Positions 47,188-59,015 of a stretch of DNA of 64,000 bases are shown one piece after another (the first letter of the stretch is position 1; each line of letters begins with the position of its first letter). The stretch lies in assembly GCF_018139145.2 (NCBI RefSeq), contig NC_059473.1, positions 8,176,503 through 8,240,502 of the forward strand, written 5' to 3'. The DNA is from Gymnogyps californianus. Taxonomy: Eukaryota; Chordata; Aves; Accipitriformes; Cathartidae. The position numbers and the translations under genes were made by a program. Under the pieces are notes generated by a model. The model did no database searches. It was not told where the DNA came from and saw nothing but the letters and a program-made list of their open reading frames with translations.

Positions 47188-47332
47188 GAATAATAGAACC
47201 ATAGATTCAGAGAACAGTTTGGGTTGGAAGGGACCTTTACAGGTCCTGTAGTCCAACACCCCTGCAATGAGCAGGGACATCTTCAACTCGATCAGGTTGC
47301 TCAGAGCCCCGTCCAACCTGACCTTGGAAGAA
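47188..47332 (-). mobile_element. CR1 LINE fragment, 3' end
   Basis: The plus strand reads gtttgggttggaagggacct, then a short variable piece, then gtccaacacccctgcaatga, gcagggacatcttcaactcg and atcaggttgctcagagcccc. This is the reverse complement of the last part of the avian CR1 consensus. The low-coordinate edge (tagaaccatagattcagaga) is a decayed form of the ATTCTATG repeats that end CR1, so the element's 3' end is at about 47188 and it runs on the minus strand. Similarity stops near 47332, a 5' truncation typical of CR1 insertions. The copy is a short, dead non-LTR retrotransposon fragment. It is one of the clearest signs that the genome is avian. Confidence 0.92.
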
Positions 47333-48192
47333 CTGAAACTCCTTACTGTCCCTGGAGAAGCACTGAATTAGGGATACTTTAATCTGTTCTCATTTTTGTG
47401 TCTTAATGCTGTCTTGTTAGTGGTTTCCAGCATGGGGCTGGATCATTGTGATCAGACTGTGTAACTACCTAACATAACTCAACACCTTGTTTCTTCTAAG
47501 ATTCTACGCAGGATTTTTTTTTTCTCCAAATTTGAATGTAGAAATAATGTTATAACACTTCCTCTTATTAAGATGGTCCTGGAGTCTCATCCTTGTTAGT
47601 AAATCATCTGACAATCTTCTTCCTTTCAGGTGTGTTGATTTTGATTAGGTAATTCATCAAAAGCCTGTTATTAGCCATTTCTTAGGCCTTCTGTCTCAGA
47701 CAACCACTTGTCAGTTTATCTGGTTGTGGATTACCGCTCAGCAATCAAACCAAGGCTTGCTGCATGCCAGGCAGCGCCGTCCTCTGATTTCCCTTACAAT
47801 ACTGCAGGGAAGTTGTGTGGAATCCTCCTTTTTCAGTAACGGAGTCACTTAAATTTGGCATTTAGGATAAAACAATGATTTGCACTATTGATGATTGCTT
47901 AAGCTCTTTGCCATTGATATTGAGTTGGATCTTAACTGTTTTAAAAATAAATGTAGCTCCAACAAGCTGCGTAGTTTTACAACCCGGCAGTTTAGTTTAA
48001 TTTGTGCGTGGCAAGTTACATTGATGGCTTTTGCTGTCCTCTTTTTTTTATTTGATTTGAGAGAGAGAGAGGAAGTTGTTGTATTTTAAAAAGATTGTTG
48101 CTAAACGAATTGACTGCAGAAAATTAATTTGTGGAAATATCTTCATTTAGAGAAAAATGTTGCTTTTTTTTTTCCCCTTTGTTTTTTGTTTT
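47333..48192. other. Spacer between two CR1 copies
   Basis: About 0.86 kb without exon or recognisable repeat, apart from a (GA)6 run near 48059-48070 and T-rich sequence just before the next CR1. A 64-codon frame at 47895-48089 has no recognisable features. Confidence 0.6.
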
Positions 48193-48945
48193 GAATTAGA
48201 ACCACAGAAAAGTCTGGGTTGGAAGGGACTTCTGGAGATCATCTGGTCTGACATTCTGTTGCAGGCCTTAGATTAGGTTATCCAAGACATGACCAAGCTG
48301 AGCCTTGATTATTTCCACCAAGGAGATTCCACCACTTCTCCCAGCAATCTATTGCAATGCTCAGATGCTCTCACGGTGAAGAATTTTTTTCTTATATCCA
48401 GCTGTAGTTTTCCCTGAAGCAACCTGTGCCCACTACCTTATGTTCTGTCAAAATGCATCCTTATGAGAGGAGTACCTGTCCTTTCTCTGTAACTACTTTT
48501 TTTAGGTACTGGAAGATTATACCTAGATCTTCTGAGCCTTTTCTTCCCAAGCCCAGTTCCTTCAACTTTTCTTCATATAATAAGTTCTCCAATTCTCTCA
48601 TCATCCTGGTGGCCCTTCGCTGGACCCTATCCAATTTTATAATGTGTCTCTTGAAATGTGGGGGGACCAAAACTGGACACACTATTCCAGGCATGCCCTA
48701 ACAAGTGCTGAATAGAGCGCAGTAATCACATCCCTTGACCTGCTGCAGTCCAGAACATGGTTTGTCTTCATTGCCTCAAAGGTGCTCTGCTGACTCACAT
48801 TCACCTTGCCATCTGCCAGGACCTCCAAGTGCTTTACAGCAGAGCTATTTTATGGACTTGTATACGTCCAATTTGTACAGCTGGTCCCTAACTCAGCTCT
48901 CCTCTACAACTACAGGCATCTCTAGCCTTTTTAGTTTGAGTTGTA
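48193..48945 (-). mobile_element. CR1 LINE fragment, about 0.75 kb
   Basis: The plus strand begins gaattagaaccacagaaaag, then tctgggttggaagggact and ctggagatcatctggtc, which is the reverse complement of a CR1 3' end. It continues through tctcatcatcctggtggccc and ttcgctgg, aaaactggacacac, gcaatagtgctga-like and ttgacctgctgcag motifs, and ctgccaggacctccaagtgc, all in CR1 order. It therefore contains the 3' untranslated region and the end of ORF2, on the minus strand, and is 5'-truncated near 48945. Divergence is higher than in the copy at 47188-47332, suggesting an older or different CR1 subfamily. It is inactive. Confidence 0.9.
48461..48694 (-). pseudogene. CR1 ORF2 C-terminal remnant
   Basis: This 77-codon minus-strand frame lies inside the CR1 copy at 48193-48945. 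It includes LDRVQRRATRMMREL, YEEKLKELGL and FQYLKK, which match the well-known C-terminal region of CR1-family ORF2 proteins (LERVQRRATKMIRGLEHL-type motif, then a short E/L-rich helix and FQYLK). The catalytic endonuclease and reverse-transcriptase domains are absent because the element is truncated on its 5' side. Its ATG is internal to the former protein and has no meaning as a start. This is a transposon relic, not a host gene. Confidence 0.88.
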
Positions 48946-49025
48946 TTGAGTCATAACTATTGCAGCGAGAGGTGCTGGGAGGGAATTACTTGAACTGTGT
49001 CCTCTGGAGGGAGGACAGGATGTGT

Positions 49026-49041
49026 ACACACACACACACAC
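49026..49041 (+). repeat. (AC)8 microsatellite
   Basis: Eight uninterrupted AC units: a short dinucleotide repeat that may vary in length between individuals. Confidence 0.9.
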
Positions 49042-49979
49042 CCTTTCACCTCAGTGCTCTGATACTGATGGAAGGGAACTGGTGTTTTAATTTCTTTATG
49101 CCTACAGGAGCAATCAGCTTTTTGATCAGAAAGGTATTGTAAGACGATGAACTGTTTCTGTGTTGCATAAAAATGCCTGCCTGGCCTCAGACGCTCACTA
49201 CTGGAAGCGCTGTTTGCAGAATATTGAGCTTGCCAGGCTCTCATCCTGTCTGGCTTTTTTCTCTCTTTTTTGCAAGCTGACCTACTGCCTATTCTCCAAG
49301 CCAGGCATCCAGAACCCGGCTCCAAATCCAGAGACAGGGGCTGTGTTAGCATGACCTCAGCTTCCTCAGCAGGGCCCAAGGGCTCAACGTCAGCACTGGG
49401 GGGGTTTCCAGGCCCACCTGGACTGGCGCACCAAGCAATCTCCAGTCTGCCGGGAAAGACTTGCCGTACTTCTCACAGGGCCTTACCTAGCAAGGCAAAA
49501 TGAGAGGAGGAAGCGAGAGGATGCACCGCGCAGCCTCCCTAACCACCCAGCGTTACGTTTGCTCATTCTCTGCCACTGCCTCCAGCAGCTTCGTTATGAA
49601 GGTTTTCTTGGGTCATAGGCAGCAGACTCAGCCTTTATGCTGCTCTGTCAACAATTACGTTACAGATGAGTACTGCCAAAATTTTGATCGTTTACCGAGT
49701 TGACAGTTGAATGCATTTGCTCAGTGGAAACAGGGTTGTGCAGCCTTCCACGTTAAGGCAAAACAGCTGAAAGAGCTATGGGAGGATAAGCGAGCTCAGA
49801 GTACGAGGCTGGGAAGGGAGGACTGCCCAGCCACAACAGAAACTCCGTTGGCTGACCAAGAAGGAGCAGTGATGTAGCTTCTGCTCTTGCCCGTCCTTTT
49901 ACTCAAAACCTAGCGGCTAGATGTGTTGTCAGGTGTTTGGCCAGGTTTCCAACATGGGGGGAAGAGGGGGAAAGGATTC

Positions 49980-50000
49980 TTTTTTTTTTTTTTTTTTTTT
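49980..50000 (+). repeat. Poly(T) tract, T21
   Basis: Twenty-one consecutive T followed directly by AAAAAG. It is the longest homopolymer in the window and a likely site of length error. Confidence 0.92.
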
Positions 50001-51757
50001 AAAAAGAGAAATAATTGCAGTTATTATTGATTGTGAAGTGCTTTATACCTGAACTCCTTTCAGAGTCTGTGGCTCTATCGATGCCCTGTGTTACTTGACA
50101 ACAATTATGTAGGACTCTTGATAGATGGATGATACGGGGCCAAGCTCTCCGTTAAGCCTGTGGGCTCTTTGCATGATTGGATTAGGTCAATTCCTAATGG
50201 GATCTTTTTCCGTATCACAAGCCAGACTCAATACAATGTAATCAGAGAAGAGCAGCTAGAATGCTAGCACGGCTAGTTGTAATAAAGTGAAAAATGAACT
50301 TCGCTTTTTCTTAGGTTGTTGCAGTAATTTATTTTAACAATTAAAAATTAATTCAGTCAGGAACCTGCTATGAAGAGATGATAGCGTTGCTGAGAGTCAG
50401 AGCTAGGAAGTTTTCCTAGTTCCCCTGAAAGCCAGTGGAGAACCAAGAGATGATCAGCATGGAGTCTGATAAATTGAGAGGCACTCAACATATTCAAAGT
50501 CTGAATTCTTATTAGACGTTCAGAACTTGACTCTGAATGGCTTTTTCTTTGTATGGAGGGGAGACAAAAAAGGAAAATATGTAAATATGGCAAGTTTTAA
50601 TTTAGGCTTGAGAGGACAATATCTTAGCCAGTTTATTAACATTCACATTTCAGCAACGGTTTGGTTATATGGCTTATTTTAAATAAATCTTCAATGCATA
50701 AAGTAAAACAGAGACCATTTCTCTGGTAATGAGAAAAGCCCAGTGCCCTTTGTCAGTAATGGAGCAGAAACAGTCCTCCTTTTTTTGCCATCACTTTAAG
50801 TTTCCAATTACTTTTCCTTCTCTTTCTCCTTCATTTTTAAGTTAAAACACATTCAAAATTGTGCTCGCATTGTTCGATGAAGGTGAAATTTCAGCAAGTT
50901 AAATGTTCAGAAACGGGACTAATTTGATTTATGTTAGCTGTCCTCCTGGGAGCATTGCTTTGCTTCCAGGTATAAAGGCTAAGGAAAGTCAAACAGTTCC
51001 CATATATTCCCAATATTATACCACGTGTCTGATACTGCAGCAGAGGTTGGCCCAAGACCCAAGGGACTGTGTCCTCTGCAGACTACTGAATTCTAGTCGA
51101 ACTTGTGACTGGTGGGAAGGAGAAGACAGATGTTGTCATATTCTGATCATGACACCAAAAAGGATCTGAAACGCCTTATTTACCCTGACCGTGCCCTTAC
51201 CAGAGCCAGACGGGGATCTATTAAAGGCAGGCAGTAGCTAGACCAAAGGGGAAAGCAAGCATGAAAGTATGGTCATGAGTTTGACCCTGAAGTTACAGGA
51301 ATGCTGGAACATATTGAACAGGTAGGTGATGGATAGTAAATTCACGCTAAGAATAGATTTTGGTAAGCGAAATAAACCCCTCCAATTAGTTTCCTCCATG
51401 AATCATTTAGATTAAATTTTCAATAGGACTTATATCTGGGCTAATGACAGCACTGGAAGATCAGTTTGCTACTGGTGAGTAGGAAATTGTATCTGGAAGG
51501 GCATGGTAGGAAGTGGGATCCATTTCATCAATTCCTTAGGAAATTAAGTTTTCAATTAAAATAAAATGAATTTATCTTCCTAGAGATAGGCCTGTAGAGG
51601 TTTACATTTGGGAGATTATCATCAAACATCCACAAACAGATGGCTCCCATATTTCTTTGCTTATAACCTACCCAAGCAGAGGGAAAAAAAAAACCAAACA
51701 AACAACAAATCGGTACTACTGGAGTCTTGTTGGGGAGCTGTAGAATTGACAAGAATC

Positions 51758-51777
51758 GGGGGGGGGGTGTAGGGGGG
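51758..51777 (+). repeat. G-rich tract (G10, TGTA, G6)
   Basis: Ten G, the tetramer TGTA, then six G. There are too few separable G runs for a clean four-tetrad quadruplex motif on its own. Confidence 0.85.
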
Positions 51778-51964
51778 TTCCTGCTGCTCACAACTATTGG
51801 AGTTATTCATGGAGAGAAAGACCTGCAATCATCAGAGGAACAAAACACTCAGCTAAAGGTGAGGTGACACAAACACCGGGCTAAAGTCAGCAAGTTTAGC
51901 TGGTTTGTCCCAATGACATATCTTTTTCACAAAAAGCTATTTTTTTCTATTGGAAAAGTCAGGG

Positions 51965-52041
51965 TTTTTTTCTTTTTTCTTAAGAAAGAAAGAAACACCA
52001 CTCCCCCACCCCCCAAAAAAAATCCCACCAAAAACCCCCCC
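51965..52041 (+). repeat. Low-complexity T, A and C-rich tract
   Basis: T-rich sequence passes into aagaaagaaagaaa, then C-rich (ctcccccacccccc), A8 and another C7 run. It produces the poly-Lys, poly-Phe and Gly-rich segments of a 149-codon frame at 51927-52376 on the minus strand, which is therefore not a gene. Confidence 0.85.
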
Positions 52042-52703
52042 AATGTCTGTAAAATTAAAATAGTTCCCTGAAACAGTACTGCCAGTCTAGGATACTTATA
52101 TTGACTTGATTTTACCTCCGTTGGGGTGAGGGAAGAGAATATTGAAATAGCTAAGTATATCTCAGTGTTTGGTATTTGATATTTTAAAAAGTTAATATTC
52201 TGGTAGCTATCGTTAAAGAAGCTGAATAAATATTTTTTGAATGTATGTGTAAGTGGTAAGTGTTGTGGTCTGATTCGGAGGACATTACTTGATCCCCTGT
52301 TGAGTTGGAAGCCCCCAGCAGAGCTTGGGAAAGATGTGCAGTTCTCCCCTTCAGGATTGCTCTGCTCTTCCCCCAAAATGTTCCTGTCACACGTGTTTCC
52401 GTATTCCTCTTAAAGCGTTTGCTAGCATGTGCAAAATTTCCAAAATGTCTAGTTCTATTGAAAATTATCTTTTCTAAACCAAGGTTCAATCTTTTCCCAC
52501 AGATGCAGAGTTTGATTTATGTTTAGGGAGGCAGAGGTTTTGTAAGTGAAGAGTTTATATTTGCTCTCAGTTGGTGCTAGGTAGACATTTGGGAGTGCTC
52601 AAACCCTCCCCCTCTCTTCATCCCATGCATTCACTTCCACAAAGCTAGAAACACTACAGATATGCCAGACAAACAGAAACTGCATTTTTAAGTGGAGAAG
52701 GAG

Positions 52704-52718
52704 AAAAAAAAAAAAAAA
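52704..52718 (+). repeat. Poly(A) tract, A15
   Basis: Fifteen consecutive A, following gtggagaaggag. Confidence 0.9.
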
Positions 52719-52947
52719 TGCTAAGATCAAATAGTGTTCACTACTGCAATTCAGTGTGAACAGCTGGAGGTGGCAGACAGAAAATGGAAGAATTAAAATA
52801 ATCCTACATTTGCATTCACAAAACCATGGAAAGAGAATTTCTCTTCAGAACTACCCACTCCTGAGATGAGTGCAACCAGGGCAGAAAATAAAGACTGAAG
52901 GCAAGGCAGAGTGGAGGCAAGCACTGACCAAGAATGTCAGTTTGGTT

Positions 52948-52965
52948 AAAAAAAAAAAAAAAAAA
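52948..52965 (+). repeat. Poly(A) tract, A18
   Basis: Eighteen consecutive A. No upstream coding remnant marks it as a retrocopy tail. Confidence 0.9.
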
Positions 52966-53671
52966 TGGTGAAGGAAAAAATGAGGGAAGAATATTGAAAG
53001 GAAACATGTTGAAGGATAAAAGCTGGCACTGGAGAGCAGTCTAATGCATTGAGGTATTGATCCAAAAAATGCCCTATAAGCTTTGCAAAGATGTGATACT
53101 TTGGTTTCCCTGGAGCATACAGGTATGATAATTTTGAAACAATTGAGATCAAGGGAAAAAAATGTATCTTAAATCTAGTAGAAAGATGACGCTTCTGTCA
53201 TTTTCTAAAGCCAAGTTATCGTGCATTTCACCATACCTGAAATGCAATCCTAAATTGGGAATCGTTAGGATCTGGGACTACAGATCTCGCTGGCTGTGGT
53301 CATCTACATTCTGAGAATTGTTGTGCAAATGAATTTAGGCCATGCCCCCAAACTGGCACATACTCTTTTCTATATAAAAATATTGTAGAGAGAAGGACAG
53401 AGAAATTTATATATAAAAAATAATACAAAAATATTCTTTGAGTATAATCTCAATCCCAAATAGTTACTGAGTATTGATACTGACTTAACGAGAGCAGAAT
53501 GGAGCCATTTGCAGTGAATAATGTATTAAGTAGTTGGAATGTGAAGTGTTTACTAAAATAACAGTAATTATACAAACCAAGCTAATGGCAGTGAAGTTGT
53601 TGGAAAGCCTGTGGAATGTGATACGTTGGTTTGCTGCAGTACAAATGCTGTGGGTAGGTTTTTTGGTTTGG

Positions 53672-53690
53672 TTTTTTTTTTTTTTTTTTT
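53672..53690 (+). repeat. Poly(T) tract, T19
   Basis: Nineteen T after a ggttttttggtttgg stretch; a second run, T13, follows at 53715-53727. Confidence 0.9.
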
Positions 53691-53901
53691 ACACAATACT
53701 CTGAATTTTTTAAGTTTTTTTTTTTTTAATTGCTTTTACATGGGAATATGGGAACACCACGTAAAGCATGTTTTTCTCTGGTTCTGTCGTCTCTTCATAC
53801 TATGTTTAAAAACACCCACACGGTGTTACATGCAACATGCAGAGAGTTGAGAGTTTCTTTCAAAAAATGTGAGTTTTTAAGTACTATGCTAAGATTGCAA
53901 C

Positions 53902-53918
53902 TTTTTTTTTTTTTTTTA
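53902..53918 (+). repeat. Poly(T) tract, T17
   Basis: Seventeen consecutive T followed by AAATAAG. Confidence 0.9.
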
Positions 53919-54587
53919 AATAAGCTTGCACCACAACATAATGTGATAAAAAGAGAAAAAACGAGAATGGTTCTTCAGCATCTTTTGTCTGGGGGTAACA
54001 GCTAACAATATATTTGATTATGTCATTACACAGATTTGCTGTTTATTATAAGGACTGCATCCATATCATTCAAATACAGCTAGAAGCCTATTAAAGAACT
54101 TTGTGTTCTCAACTGCAAAACTAAACTGATTCTGTGCCCACTGGCAAAGGCTGAAGTTTCCATTGACAAATGTGTACAATATGTAGACTTGGGGTTTGTA
54201 TTTTTTTACAGCCAAAATTCATGCTTTAATGTTGTAAGGAATATATTAGAATACTGTCAAAATGGCCTTTTAATAATTTTATTCATGACTCAACGTGTTT
54301 TCAAATATTTAATCTGTCTTTTGCCTTTTAGTGTGAAAATTAATCTGTTATCTGTTATTAATATCTCTTCAGCTATACAAATGCTCTTTTTCACAGATGC
54401 ACACATGTGCAATGGAACAGAGTTATTTGACTGTAAAACTTGGAATCCAACCCCAAGCCACAGATGCCAAATCAGAATTAATTTTTTTTTCCGATTTAGA
54501 ATAAAGGCAACAAACCACTAACACACCATCTTTAGAAAGATTTTTACAAAAAATGTTTTTAGAATTTTAATTATTCACCATTCCTCA

Positions 54588-54602
54588 TTTTTTTTTTTTT
54601 TT
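54588..54602 (+). repeat. Poly(T) tract, T15
   Basis: Fifteen consecutive T. Confidence 0.9.
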
Positions 54603-57600
54603 AAACTAGTTAGCAAAAAACCCCCTTGTCCGGATATTGCAGGTAGGATGTGTTGTGAGAAACAAGGTGGCTTTTCTTCTAACAACCTGCTTTGTTTTGT
54701 GTATAATTTATAGGGGAAGACATATAAAGTAAGCTAATGAAATAACTGGAAATGGATTGGCATGTCACATAAAGGAGGGCATACAGCTCCCTTCTGAATG
54801 ACTGTGATGAATGGTGGGCATGGGTAGATGAAGTGGTTGCTTGTGCTCGGTACGATCCATAACCTCAAACTTCAGAAAGCATCCTTAATCGTGACAACTA
54901 TTGAAAAAGAAAGAGTCCTGTGGACAGCAGGGCAAAACAACCTGAGTTTTTTCTCAAATTTTCTGTTGTTGGTTCCTGAACCCCTTTGGCATTCTGCGAC
55001 GACCTCGAGGCCGGGAGCCATCTGAACAGCTGTCTGGCGTCTATGGGATCTGCCTGGCAGGGCCGGCCACAGCAGGATCGTCTTGCTTTTGTGTGGGTGG
55101 GAATTCAGGGGCTTCCCATCTGTTGATTTCCCAAACTGAAGGGAAATTAATTGCCTACCGTTTTCCACCCCTCTTCCAGGTCTGGTTGAAGCTGACACTA
55201 ATGGCTTCCAAATGTGTTGGAAGACAATTTCCATAGAAAAGGATGGAGAGGCAGGTAGATGGGAGGAAATTGCCTGGGTCTTGTTTATTCTAGGAAGCCA
55301 GGATCAAAACAGAGCCCGTATGTGCATTATAAGGATTAATCTAGGCTTTGGGTCTCATCTAGGGATGGGTCCCTCGCAAACACTTCCTTCTCCAACAGTG
55401 TGAGTTGAAACCTTTATCTCATGACTCCGTGTTTTGAACACGACTGCTGTAGACTCGTCTTGGCAGTGTATCAGCATGTCCTGTGTGTGGTAGGAGATTC
55501 ATTCTGAACTGTTCTGCTGTCTACTGAGGGTCGGTTATTGAAAGCTGGGACTTCCAGTGAACTTTGGGTCAGATGAATAAACTGTTCTGGTTACAAGGAA
55601 GCGTCTTGTTATTGAAGAATTGACTGCCGAGTAGTAGTGCTTTCACGCTGCGTTTTATTTACAATTTTACTTAGGCTTTAGGAATCAGAGCTTTTCCTGT
55701 GTTTGACTATCTGAATCGTCCCAGTAAGGCGAAAAAATCCCGTATTTTTCATAATCTTAGATGATTCTTCGTTTAGGTAGGCCTCAAAAGATTTTGAAAG
55801 CCTTGTTAGTATTTTGTACAGGATTTGATTGTCTCAGGAGTTGTATTTGACTTTTTTTCTTTTTCCCTTTGGACTGCATTATGCTTCCTTGCCAAAGTTA
55901 ACAGATCTGAGAGAGACTGGATTGTGCTTGCAGATGTGAAGCTGCTCAGTAGGACTGGGGTTTTTAATTTGGTTTTGGTGGGGTTTTTTGTTTTGTTTTT
56001 GGTTTGTTTTTTTCTGAGAAAGTACAGAGAACGAGGAAATACATTCAATTAAGTAATAAAATAGCAAATGGGTCCTTTTTTATAGCAAAGTGTCCTGTTT
56101 GAGTGTACCAGCAAAATCATGGAAGAGGGAGAGAAAGAAATATTCCATGAGTTACGATAAAAAACAAATAGAAGAAGAAAACAAAGGATTTGGTTTGGTC
56201 AAAAAATTAGTTACTTTTTCTCAGTGATGAAAACCAACCCAGGAGGATACCTACAGATATGCTTATTTTGTGAGTATCTGCCTTTCATGCTGCCTGCATG
56301 CAAAGTACATTCAGAATAATTTATTGCAAGTTTCAGAACTGATCATCCGCGTAAGCCTGTCAAGAGCACAACATTAACTGAGCATAGAGGGGAAAATATA
56401 GTTTTGTTTTGATCTTTCCATGACCTTGCTGGTAGTGGAAATAAAAACATAAATTGTGATTTTTTTTTTTTTAATATTTTCTTTTAATTTGATATCCCTT
56501 TAAACAAAGAACAAAAGTTCCTATGGCATGACAGAATTCTGAATTCCTAAAATATACTTGTCTACAATTCTTTTTTAAATCAGAAAATTGTTATTCTGTT
56601 TAACAAAATGACTAAAACCAAAAGTTTGATGGAGACGCAAAGGAAATGGGCTTAAAGGAGTTCTTTATTATACTCATGCAAAACCCGGCTAATTTATACC
56701 TCAGTCAAGACACATACCAAGAGTTTAGGTATCTCTGTCTTTCAGAAGTGTCAAGCTCTTTCTTCAACATCCAAAGTGGCAGCTAGATTTTAACTCAACT
56801 CTCTTATTTCTGAACGGATTAATAATTACTTGCCAAAACAATACTGATGTTAGATTATGGACTAATACTAGGTTCTCTGACGCACAGATTTTTAGCAAAG
56901 AGGCAGGAGGTCTAAGTTCTCTTGTGAAATATTTTAATAGTTTGCATTCCCTCGTTCTCCCTCGTTGGCACATAAATATATGCTCCCTCTCTTGACGGTG
57001 AGCTGGAAGTGACACTTTTCAAAATAACTTGACAAAGATACTTTGAAAACCGTCACTTCCTTATGATAATTTAAGTATTCCTTATTTCTTCAGAGAAAAC
57101 TTCAGTCTATTTGCGGATTCTCATGCACATTTTTATCTACTGGTTTTGGAACTGGAGCATAATATTACTGAAAGCTAACAGTGTACGAAAAATCTAGAGA
57201 TTGTCGCTTACAAATGTAGGTTTTGGTATTACACGTATGCAGTTTTTAAAAATCAAAAAAATATTAAAATCTGACCAAAATGCTGATTTTTGCATTTAAA
57301 CGATCAAGTAATCATTTAACAATATAAATTGCATATCCTACGTATTAATGAATAGCATATTCATGAATACTAACAGGCTGGATTGTAATTTTATAAGAGT
57401 TAATATTGTACTTCATAAAATTGTGTTTCAAGGAAATATGTTTTTATTGTAAAATAATTTGTATTGTGTGGATGGTTTTGGTTCCTCTAGAAGGTCCAGG
57501 AGAGAGCATTTTGGACTACTAAGAGAGAGTTTCGATAAAAGTACAGATATGATTAACATGGCTTAAGTGTTGTGTGTTTAATCAGATTTTTTCCAAGATT

Positions 57601-58734
57601 TCAGGTAATTATGTGTAACAGAACTCCACTTGATAGTAGCGAGACCCGGATAGGTAACCATTTTGATGAGGTAGTTCTCTTCAAGAATACTATTTATTTT
57701 AATACTGTTCTCTGCTTCAGTGACAGTATCTATGGCTAAAAGAATATCTATTTTAGAACTTCATCCAACTTTAAGGACATCATATTATGGGGAGCCTCTC
57801 ACAGTCTTTGCTGCCCTCCTTGCAGGGTGAACTTGAAGACCTGCTTTGGGTTCCAGAGCTTGAGCCGCCAGTGATAGGTTCCTCAAGCACCTTTACCATC
57901 TGAAGAGTTTTGTGATGTTGGCTTTTTGTTCTTTTATATGTATTCCTAGACTGACTGGTTAGATTTAGTGAAATATTTGCAAAATTCCATGCTAATTTCT
58001 AGGACAAGAGTGTTACTTTGGTGACTTTTAAAATGTGCACCTCCGTACTTGGGTTTACCTGTATACACACACGCACAAACACCATGTATATTCACATTAC
58101 ATTCTCAATGGAGATATCTATATTTTTAACATCAAAGTAGTGATGGCCCTAAAATATGGGTTTTTTCTATAATATAGACAGTTTTACTTTATAGAGACAA
58201 ACTCTTGCAAACTGAAATGAAAAAGTGACAATTTCAGAAAACAGTAATGTCACAGTAGTACAATCTCCACATAGTATGTAATACTGTATATACTGCATTA
58301 TAAATATTCCCCTCCAAGGGGAATGGCAGTATGCATTTGCTTAAAACTCCGTGATAGTTAATGTCTAGCGTAGCTGAATATTGTTACAAAGACCTTTTTT
58401 AAAATCTCCAATATTGGAGGACTCAGCTGAAAATAGCTGTGTGACATGCCTGAAACAGATTCAGACGTCTCTGCCGAGCGTAAGGAAAGACCTGAATACC
58501 AGGATTACAGATCCCACAAATCCTCTGCTCAGTTTTACAGAAGGATCAGGCAGTTTATGTATTCAGTTAATCTATTTTCACTTCAGTGTAATGACTTGCA
58601 GCTGTAGCCCACTTCATTGGCAGATCAGAAGCTACACTGTAATATCTGTCCGACCCATACCATTTGTCTTGGAAGGCTAATTGTTTAGCTTACAGCATGT
58701 TTTATTCTCCCAGGCTACGCTTAAAAATAAACAG

Positions 58735-59015
58735 AGCCCAGGCAACCCGGACCCTGCTCCCCTGCGATAACTCTGCGACGTCTGTGGCACTCACTGTCTG
58801 CGCTGGAAGAGCAGGCAGAGGAGCCCGGGCAGCGCAGATTTATCTCACCGGGCCCTGCCTGGGTGGTCCGGTAGGTGGTCGGTCCACACGTCTCAGGAGG
58901 ACTCTTCCACAGATCCTTTTCAGATGCTTACTAAAGCCAATGCTTGGAACCCCTTCGGCTCACCCCAGTTGGGGACGCTGAGGTGGACTATCCAGCCGGG
59001 CAGGCAGGCGAGGCA
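58735..59015. other. Small CpG-containing GC-rich island
   Basis: This stretch of about 280 bp is clearly richer in G, C and CpG than anything else in the window. Examples are ctgcgataactctgcgacgt, gcagcgcag, accgggccctg, tggtccggtaggtggtcggt, cttcggctc and cagccgggc. By rough count there are about fifteen CpG dinucleotides. It overlaps a 105-codon plus-strand frame (58664-58981) with no recognisable domain. It could be a small orphan CpG island, meaning an alternative promoter or enhancer, or an old LTR or other GC-rich insertion. No motif decides between these. Confidence 0.45.

Larger units (their letters stand above)
48946..51960. other. Gene-free DNA, slightly GC-richer at its start
   Basis: 49150-49560 is richer in G and C than the surroundings and has overlapping open frames on both strands (for example 48957-49379 on the minus strand, 140 codons). 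The latter crosses the CA repeat (Cys/Val run) and shows no domain. A T21 run at 49980-50000 and a G-rich run at 51758-51777 are present. No exon is supported. Confidence 0.55.
52042..58734. other. Gene-free AT-rich DNA with many homopolymer tracts
   Basis: No exon or transposon is recognised. Homopolymer tracts are unusually dense between 52.7 and 54.6 kb: A15 at 52704-52718, A18 at 52948-52965, T19 at 53672-53690, T13 at 53715-53727, T17 at 53902-53918 and T15 at 54588-54602. A T13 run follows at 56460-56472, and a G/T-rich patch at 55965-56012. A small CpG-bearing patch lies at 54995-55082. The stretch 57240-57440 looks like a conserved non-coding element. The many open frames here owe their length to these tracts. 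Confidence 0.6.

Noticed and set aside
48957..49379. 140-codon minus-strand frame
   Set aside because: It crosses the AC repeat (Cys/Val run) and overlaps equally open plus-strand frames. Nothing resembles a known protein.
51927..52376. Longest open frame, 149 codons, minus strand
   Set aside because: It crosses a T/A/C low-complexity tract that yields Lys, Phe and Gly runs. No domain, no splice context and no family resemblance.
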